Shown here one piece after another: positions 57,352 to 64,000 of a stretch of DNA of 64,000 nucleotides. This stretch comes from Apiosordaria backusii (Eukaryota > Ascomycota > Sordariomycetes > Sordariales > Lasiosphaeriaceae). The translations under genes were made by a program, and so were the position numbers. A model generated the notes under the pieces. It was not told the origin of the DNA and ran no database searches. It saw only the letters and a program-made list of their open reading frames with translations. The DNA is taken from contig JAUKTV010000001.1 in the NCBI GenBank assembly GCA_030549205.1, positions 496,001-560,000 on the forward strand, written 5' to 3'. Every line of letters begins with the position of its first letter. Position 1 is the stretch's first letter.

Positions 57352-58042
57352 GTCGGGCTCTCAGCACTCAAAAACTGGCTGTTGGTCGTTGCATAAGTGG
57401 GATTTCTGTATGTTGGGGATCCATGAGAAGTTTCGCTTCTGCCTTCTAAGGTTTCTATGTCTACAAAAGAACACAGGTGCAGAATCGACGGGGTGAGGTC
57501 CCATTGCTCCACTGCTGGCACATGGTGCGAAAGATTACCTTACTTTCTTGTTGATCTCAAAGGTGACGTTACAGTTCCGGGCCAACAGAGCCGGTGATGG
57601 TACAGGCAGAGAGTCCGAATCACAGGTTCTTTTCAGTGGGTACAAGGGCCTACAGGAGGAGTGCAGGGTCGAACTCATCAACCATCCCGGTATCAACCTT
57701 GGGAGGTTCCGAGGCGATGCATCCTGTCGCCGATCACAGCCAAGGGACCCCCACATAAATAGTACGCGCGGTATATATACCTGTTTGGTACTTTGTTCAG
57801 GACTAGGGGGCTTAGTTGTAATTACTGAAACATTCGGTTATTTACCAACATGTTTCATTCCTGTAAATACCCACAGGCATGTCAATAAACATAGGTACTT
57901 AACGGGACAGATACAATAGAAAGACATCCCACCGCCCATGTGCTGATCACAAAGCGGTGGGATTTCTGCTTCCTCTCAGGAGAATTATGCACCGGGTCGA
58001 CCCCTTTCTTCGAGTCGACAATCTCTCTCTTACCCTGGCAAC
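57352..58042. promoter_or_regulatory. Bidirectional promoter between BBE oxidoreductase and P450
   Basis: 691 bp between two divergent start codons. TATATATA lies at 57772-57779, and a 10-bp dyad (57926-57963) sits close to the P450 start. It suggests co-expression of the two enzymes. Confidence 0.55.
57926..57963. promoter_or_regulatory. 10-bp inverted repeat ATCCCACCGC-N18-GCGGTGGGAT
   Basis: Perfect 10-bp arms at 57926-57935 and 57954-57963, about 80 bp before the P450 ATG. It could be a binding site for a dimeric regulator, or an RNA hairpin if it lies in the 5' leader. Function is inference. Confidence 0.55.
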
Positions 58043-59623
58043 ATGCTGTTAGAGCTGCTCCCTCGTCCAATCTTCCTTGTACCAGCACTCTGTGCAGTTT
58101 ACTTTTTGTTGGCCTCGATCGCACGCCGCTCTCGTCTTCCCAAGATTCCTATCGTTGGCGCACGGAAGGGGGACTGGTTTCCGCATCTACAAGCAAAATG
58201 GCGCAACACCAGGGATTTCAAGGCCGCTATGGAAGAAGCCCACACAAACTATCGAGACCGTGCAGTCATTGTGCCAGTGGCTAGCATGGGAAATCTCGTC
58301 ATGCTGCCCCATGCAGAAGCCGAGTTTGTTTCCGACCAGCCGGACTCGGTCCTCAGCTTCAACGAGCGTGCTGCTGAGCTTTACCAGATCGACTACACTT
58401 TCACGGATCCAACAGTTGCGCGAGTCACCCTCCATAACAGTCTCCTGAAGACGGCACTGACGCCCCAAATTGGCAATCTGATACCCGTCATGGCTGATGA
58501 GGCTGCCTGGGTCTTTGACAAGCACTGGGGCATTACCACAGACCAGTGGCACGAGTTGTGCGTGTTCGAGACGATGCGCCATATCGTGGGCGGTGTTGCC
58601 AATCGTGCGCTTATCGGGCTTCCATTTTGTCGGGACCCTGAGCTGGTGAATAGTGGAATGGCTTTCGCTGTAGACATCCCTCTCAGTGGAGCAATCATGA
58701 ATCTCTTCCCAAAACCTTTCCGTCCGTTGGTTGCTCCTTTAGTCACCCTCCCGAACCGCATTCACACACGACGATTTCGGAAGATTCTCGTGTCTGAGAT
58801 CGAACGCCGCCTGAAAGAGTACGATGCACGCCAAGCGAACCCAGACGACAAGTCTCTCGGCCCCGAACCCAACGACTTCCTCCAATGGTCGCTCCAGCAG
58901 GCCAAAGCCAGTGGTAACCCGTTCATGTGGCGAAAGGAAACGCTCGCCGACCGGGTGTTGATTGTTAACTTTGCTGCCATTCACACGACGTCCTTCGCCT
59001 CAACATGGGCCATCTTCGACCTTATTTGCTCACCGCCCGAGCAGCTCGACGAACTGCGCGAGGAGATCACGTCAGTGCTGGCTGCTAATAACGGGAAGTG
59101 GACAAAACGGACGCTGGCTCAGCTGGAAAAGCTGGACTCGGCCCTCCGTGAGAGTGCAAGATTGAGTTCTATCCTGACCGTTGGCCTCGGACGCTTCGTT
59201 ACAAACGAGGAAGGGCTGACGACACCGTCGGGCGTACACCTTCCCAAGGGCACCCACATCACAGTCCCGGTTTATTCAGTCCTACGAGATGACACCATAT
59301 ACACGGACGCAGACTCGTACATACCGCTCCGGTTTCATGAGCAAAACAAGAAGAATCAGAGCGACGCATCTGTTAAGCGGGTGGCGAACACTCTGCCGAC
59401 AACAAGTCCCGACTTCTTGGTTTTTGGCCATGGGAAGCACGCATGTCCTGGACGATTCTTTGCAGCGGCAGAACTGAAGATCCTTCTGGCGTATGCGATA
59501 TTGCATTATGACTTTGAGAGGCCCCCTGTCAAGCCGGAGGGGCCATGGTATGCATTCACTCGTGTCCCGCCCATGAAAGCTACGATAAAAGTCAGGAAGA
59601 GGCAGAGAATGCAGAGAATTTGA
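58043..59623 (+). CDS. Cytochrome P450 monooxygenase, cluster-type
   Basis: A single exon encodes 526 residues. An N-terminal anchor (FLVPALCAVYFLLASIA) is followed by the basic RRSRLPKIPIVG hinge. The I-helix reads NFAAIHTTS, the K-helix has ESARLSS in the ExxR position, and the heme loop FGHGKHACPGRFFA gives Cys468. The AAIHTTS oxygen-binding region and RFVTNEEGLTTPSG segment resemble P450s of fungal terpenoid and indole-diterpene pathways, although substrate cannot be fixed from sequence. It is divergent from a BBE oxidoreductase, and a strong dyad sits in the shared promoter. An ER membrane location is expected. Confidence 0.93.
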   Translation: MLLELLPRPIFLVPALCAVYFLLASIARRSRLPKIPIVGARKGDWFPHLQAKWRNTRDFKAAMEEAHTNYRDRAVIVPVASMGNLVMLPHAEAEFVSDQPDSVLSFNERAAELYQIDYTFTDPTVARVTLHNSLLKTALTPQIGNLIPVMADEAAWVFDKHWGITTDQWHELCVFETMRHIVGGVANRALIGLPFCRDPELVNSGMAFAVDIPLSGAIMNLFPKPFRPLVAPLVTLPNRIHTRRFRKILVSEIERRLKEYDARQANPDDKSLGPEPNDFLQWSLQQAKASGNPFMWRKETLADRVLIVNFAAIHTTSFASTWAIFDLICSPPEQLDELREEITSVLAANNGKWTKRTLAQLEKLDSALRESARLSSILTVGLGRFVTNEEGLTTPSGVHLPKGTHITVPVYSVLRDDTIYTDADSYIPLRFHEQNKKNQSDASVKRVANTLPTTSPDFLVFGHGKHACPGRFFAAAELKILLAYAILHYDFERPPVKPEGPWYAFTRVPPMKATIKVRKRQRMQRI

Positions 59624-60578
59624 ATTTTAGTTCCCCGTCGGTTAATACCTAGTTCATCTGAAGCTTCAGTTTATTAAAGTATCTTCCGTCATCTAGGTGT
59701 TTCTGCCAGTAGCACTTTTGTTAGGTATTAGAGTCTTGGTCCATGCGGTGCTGTAAGATGTGTGTTAGGGTCGTATGTGGTATAAAGCGGCAGTCGTTGT
59801 GTGCTGGCGGGTGTCCATTCGCGCCCCATACTATTATTACTAGGTCGACCTTACCTATATGAAGGAGGCGGGGTACAAACCCGGCTTCTTCTACTGTCAG
59901 AGACCGTCACAACTACAACTGTATCCATCATTGTCCGCAGCAAACATCTGGCCTCAGGTGTTTGATCCCTTAAAAACATGCTCACCCATAGCATGCAACT
60001 CAAGGTATGTAACAAAGGATTTGACGAGTCCGTTTCTACCTCCCGTATATCATCAATATCTCCGAAAGGCATTTTCCGCCTCCGTCTTACTGCGCCGCAG
60101 AGATCATGGTAGGGTTGGTAACATTACCCACACATGTTCTTGTGGCTGATATCAAATCTTATCTCACCTACCTACCTAAATTGGCGGGATCGGCCTGTGG
60201 AACCACACCAACCAGCTTACCAGTCCAGAACACGGGCCAATATCGCTGTGAGAGGATTGCCGGGAGGGAACAGCCAGACATTCTGGCCGGATGGTTATTA
60301 AGGAGAAGCATAAGGTAGGATTGATGTACTTGTTGGCGCCGGGAGGTTTCAATCTGCAGGGCGCTGTTCCCCTATTCCCTATTTTTATCCGAGCTTTCCG
60401 TGTCTTTCACCTGAGCCCTTGATTTCTCTCACCCAAGCTCTTCGTCTCTTTTCGGCCCAGCCTTTTTATTACTTCTGTGGTTGGTGGCGCCCCCCACTCC
60501 GTGCCCGTCAGGTCACTTACCTCTTGGCTTCTCAGACCCCTTGTCTTCATTTCCTGGAAAAGGCTTTGTCTAGTTATC
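59624..60578. other. Intergenic region
   Basis: About 950 bp of 3' flank and promoter; C/T-rich leader before the ATG at 60579. Short frames here have no features. Confidence 0.45.
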
Positions 60579-61946
60579 ATGAGTTCGACACCTGATCTTT
60601 GTGCTCGCCCAGCAGGAGTGTCACCGGATGGTGTTTACAACCTCATAGACCCGCCGAGTCTCGGCCCTGCCGTCCTCGGGGTTGGCATATCTCTAGCTGT
60701 GGTATCAACTTCATTCGTGGTCGGACGGCTATTTACCAACCGGAAGAAGTTACACGCCTCCGAGTGTAAGTCTTTGCCGCCGCCACTTCCGTAGGAGTCC
60801 AAAAGAGCCGCTGACAGCTCGCACAGACTTCACATTCATCGGCTGTCTCTTCAATTTGGCCTACACTGGCGTCATTCTGTCACGTAAGAGCCCTCTTGCT
60901 GCATTGTTTTCGGTGGTGTCTCTGACGGCAAGTCCTGGCAGAACATCGTTACTATCGACACACATGGGATACTCCGCTCTGTTGGTACAATGGGCAGTAC
61001 CTCCGGCTTCCTTTCGTCCAGACGATGCTGTTCGCCCCGGTATTCTTCTTTCCCAAGGCCGCCATCTTTCTGCTCTACCGACAGCTCTTTGCAAGCGGGA
61101 AGAAGCTTCAGATCATGATTGACGCTGGCCTCTTGGTTAATCTTCTTCTCTACCTGTCGGAAATTCCGCTCGCCGCACTCTACGCGGCCCCGCGAGCTGG
61201 ACAATCGTGGGACTCCCTGTTGTATACACTGAGGGACAACTCAAAACAGTTTGCTCTCGGTGGAAGCATACAGAGTGCTATCGCTACCGTTCTCGACTTG
61301 TACATCTTCGTCCTTCCCCTCCCCATTCTCTTCAAACTTCGCATGCCAGCTCGCAGAAAGTGGCAGCTTATAGGTGTCTTTTCCACCGGACTTCTGTAAG
61401 TACCAAGGCTGTCAGCCAAGCTGCCCGGTATTGTGAGTATTCTGACGCTCAGGCTGTCTAGCGGTGTTGCTGCCAGCGTAGTTTCCCTTGTCTTCAAGCT
61501 CAGGATTCTCTCGTCAAACGACTCGAATTGGTTAGCCGCCATCACAAGCATGGCCTCGTATGTTCCCCATTCCATTGCCCTATCACTTTCTCCGTCTAAT
61601 GCGGGTTATTACCAGACTGGTTGAGACCAACATCGCTCTCATCGTCGGCTGCATGCCCGCTTGTGCCCAACTTGCCAAGGTATACATCGGCGAATCTGCA
61701 TTCTACAAGTCTCTTCGATCCCGCCTTTTGCCTAGCAGCCGTGGCGGCAGCCTTTCCAAAGAAAATGTACCACAAGTTCACGTTGCCACCTTTGGGTCGA
61801 ATCAGACCCCCAGGAGGAAAGAGTATTACGAGTTGACGGACACACAACTGCTGGAAACGCGGACCGGGACGCGGGATGATGCATCGGACATGTACCAGAA
61901 GTCTAAGTCTGAGAGCACTGACAGTGGCGCGGAGCAAACTGTGTAG
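60579..61946 (+). CDS. Rhodopsin-domain (Pth11-like) integral membrane protein
   Basis: Exons 60579-60765, 60827-60883, 60942-61395, 61453-61557 and 61616-61946 give 377 residues. Seven membrane helices are expected: AVLGVGISLAVVSTSFVVG is the first, and FFPKAAIFLLYRQLF, LNLLLYLSEIPLAAL-type and ATVLDLYIFVLPLPILF segments follow. The typical RHTWDTPLCW and LVETNIALIVGCMPACAQL motifs mark the fungal rhodopsin-like domain found in Pth11-related receptors and in many transporter-like cluster proteins. A hydrophilic Ser/Thr/Glu-rich C-terminal tail is cytosolic. All four introns (57-61 nt) are GT-AG and phase-consistent. Ligand and signalling role are unknown. Proximity to oxidoreductases may be coincidental. 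Confidence 0.88.
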
Positions 61947-62848
61947 AAAATGGTATGTGTGTACGACGGTATGATGATGATGTATACGTAAGGGTATGAC
62001 TTGCAATTCTTGAGTTTTCTACATCTTGTACATTAGGGCAATCATGAAGCGGGCTTCCGAAAGCACAGGGGCAGTGATGGTGATTACCTACTCACAAACT
62101 TTAGTCTTCCAATGCCAGGAAGTTGAAGAGCCACCCAGAAACTCGAGAAGCAATATCAGATCAGCTAAGCTAATGATGTGTAAAAACATCATCAAACCGA
62201 GACACGATGGAAGAATAGGGCCCCTTTTGCTGGGATAACCCTCACTGCCGATGGTCTTCACGGATTGGAACCCGGAAATACGCTCACTTAGGGTCAATAA
62301 TTGCCGAGCTATCGCAATGCGCTACGACCCTATCGCCTTATTCTGTGACCTGTGCCTCCCCAATACATCGAACAAACATGCGCGCTTGGGGAAATGGCGG
62401 CAGATGTACATTGTTTTTAAGGGTTTCAAGAAGGCGGTAGGAGTACCATGAGGGGGAAGGATGCTGAAAGCCACCTGTCGGTCTCCCCGTCTGTGACCCA
62501 ACAATAGTAAGACATGGCAAGGCTCGACCAAACTAGGCGGAACCTTCGGGGTAAAGTTCCAGCGTGCATCATCATCCAGCACACCTTTCTGACATGTAGT
62601 GTCCACAAACAGCAAGTAGATGCAATAGATGGACGGACTTGAGCAATCAGGCGTTCTTTCGTACTTACCTGAAGGAAAAGCAATATAGGGACGAGATGCC
62701 GAGTAACCTTGGTTGTCCGGTCACTCAGCGAGTGTGCTGAAAGAGCTGCACCTCGCTCATTTATTACGCACTGCTACCCAGCCGTCGGTGAACTCTGAGT
62801 CGCCGGTTCTGCCCCGCTTGCTACACTGCGAATACCACTCTCGAGCAA
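61947..62848. other. Intergenic region
   Basis: About 900 bp; no supported gene. Frames of 60-97 codons are unconvincing. The last 150 bp should hold the promoter and leader of the second BBE gene. Confidence 0.45.
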
Positions 62849-64000
62849 ATGGCGGATCGTGTCACGCTTCGTCAACTCTGCGTAAGGCCATTTCCCCGCT
62901 TCCTCGCCGCTCTGTTTATTAAACGGAACCCCCCACCACTTTCCGCCTGTTAACCAAGGTCCCCAAGGCTGACTCCAGTGTCTTGATATATTGGCAGTGT
63001 GATAGCTTGATCGCTGTTCTCGGTGTGCAGAAGGTTTTGCTTCCAGGCAGCAGCGGATACAACACATCTCTTTCCTCGTATTTCACACCACAGGCGTCGT
63101 CCGTCCATCCTCTATGCTTCGTTACACCGCAGACGGTAGCAGATGTCTCAACTGTGGTTACCTCGCTGACCAAGAGGTCGCCGTGCAAATTCGCCGTGCG
63201 GTCGGGGGGTCATATGTGGTTCCCGGGCGCGTCCAACGAGCCTGCAGGTGTCACAGTTGACTTGCGCGCTCTTAACTCGGTCAATTTGAGCCCCAATCAC
63301 GCAAGTGTGTCTGTTGGCGTTGGAGCGACTTGGGATGCCGTCTACAAGAGATTGGATCCACTGGGTCTCAGTGTCGCCGGTGGTCGTGTTGCCGGCGTTG
63401 GCGTTGGGGGGCTCACACTTGGAGGGGGTGTTTCTTTCTTTTCGCCTCGCCAAGGGTGGACGTGCAATCAGGCCACTTCGTTCCAGGTCGTATTGGCCAA
63501 CGGGTCCGTCGTGGTAGCGAGCAGAGACCGGCACTTTGATCTCTGGTGGGGGCTTCGGGGCGGATCGAACAACTTCGGCATTGTCACCAAGATCGAACTT
63601 GCAACGTTCAAACAGGGGCTTCTGTGGTCGATTATGACTTTTAACCCTCTCTCGGTAGTTAACAAGCAAGCCAAGATATACGCCAACCTTGCAGCGTCCG
63701 AGAACTATGACGAGAATGCCTCCTTTCTCACCGGTTGGGGGTATTCAGCGGCGGAAGGGTTAACTGTTGCGCTGAACCAACTTGTCTATACCAGACCAAG
63801 CGGGAGTGTAACCCCTGCCTTCTATCGAGAGCTGTTGAACTTTCCAACCGTCTTCAATGCGACCCCTGTTGTTGCGAACATGTCAACGCTCGCCCACCAA
63901 GGCGTTGTCAACACGCCGCCACAAGCGGCACGGTACGTGATGTCTGATCCCGTGTGTTCCGAACAGGCTTGTTTACCTGTCGGGCTTCTTATTCGTGGGC
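62849..64000 (+). CDS. BBE-type FAD-dependent oxidoreductase (copy 2), 3' truncated
   Basis: Exons 62849-62881 and 62998-63932 are visible and a third exon lies beyond the window. The first exon (MADRVTLRQLC) ends at GTAAGG and joins CDSLIAVLG, then KVLLPGSSGYNTSLSSYF. The FAD motif is AVRSGGHMWFPG with covalent His83, and GGLTLGGGVSFF and LRGGSNNFGIVT follow. As in copy 1, the bicovalent Cys position is not Cys (GGRVAGVGVGG). Exon 2 is 935 nt, exactly the length of exon 2 in copy 1, and its 3' splice donor (GTACGT) falls after the same Ala-Arg position. Intron 1 is long for this window (116 nt). This is probably a diverged paralogue in the same gene group. Confidence 0.88.

Noticed and set aside
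63933..63966. Intron ending at the CAG near 63966 in BBE copy 2
   Set aside because: It would be only 34 nt and the following reading is unlike the paralogue; the true acceptor is probably beyond the window.

Overview
The window reads as nuclear DNA of a filamentous ascomycete, most likely a sordariomycete. The evidence is short GT-AG introns (about 49 to 116 nt) with CTAAC/CTGAC-type branch sites, Zn2Cys6 transcription factors, a class II hydrophobin, an ENA-type sodium ATPase, P450s, berberine-bridge-type oxidoreductases and a rhodopsin/Pth11-like membrane protein. A block of about 18.7 kb carries extremely AT-rich, transition-mutated transposon DNA of the kind made by repeat-induced point mutation (RIP). 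Gene models were built by joining open frames at splice sites that restore domain continuity. No transcript data were available.

Left arm (1 to about 35,090): a 5'-truncated coiled-coil protein; a LanC-like zinc protein; a Zn2Cys6 regulator whose zinc cluster is assembled from three exons, one bounded by a GC-AG intron; a short-chain dehydrogenase; a class II hydrophobin; a 2EXR-type protein; an ENA/type IID P-type ATPase; a cytochrome P450; a patatin/NB-ARC NLR-like protein on the minus strand; a second Zn2Cys6 regulator divergent from an MFS transporter, with a 9-bp dyad between them; a truncated P450 relic; a secreted or membrane-anchored GMC oxidoreductase; an F-box/2EXR-like protein; and a large-subunit catalase carrying two single-base frameshifts.

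Central block (about 35,090 to 53,745): almost gene-free AT-rich DNA. It contains an ultra-AT core (about 37.2 to 40.3 kb) with pentanucleotide and 11-bp tandem repeats. It also contains one recognisable LTR retrotransposon of the Copia type (42,143 to 49,748) with paired 831-bp LTRs, a primer site complementary to the anticodon arm of initiator tRNA-Met, and gag/pol remnants full of stop codons. The remaining flanks look like older RIP-mutated elements that I could not classify.

Right arm (about 53,745 to 64,000): a TIM-barrel sugar-isomerase/AP-endonuclease-2-like protein, a BBE-type FAD oxidoreductase divergent from a P450, a rhodopsin/Pth11-like membrane protein, and a second BBE-type oxidoreductase running off the right edge. 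The two oxidoreductases share the same exon plan, including a second exon of 935 nt in each. Two BBE enzymes, a P450 and an isomerase-like enzyme beside a heterochromatic island resemble the edge of a specialised-metabolism cluster. No backbone synthase is visible in the window, so that remains an inference.
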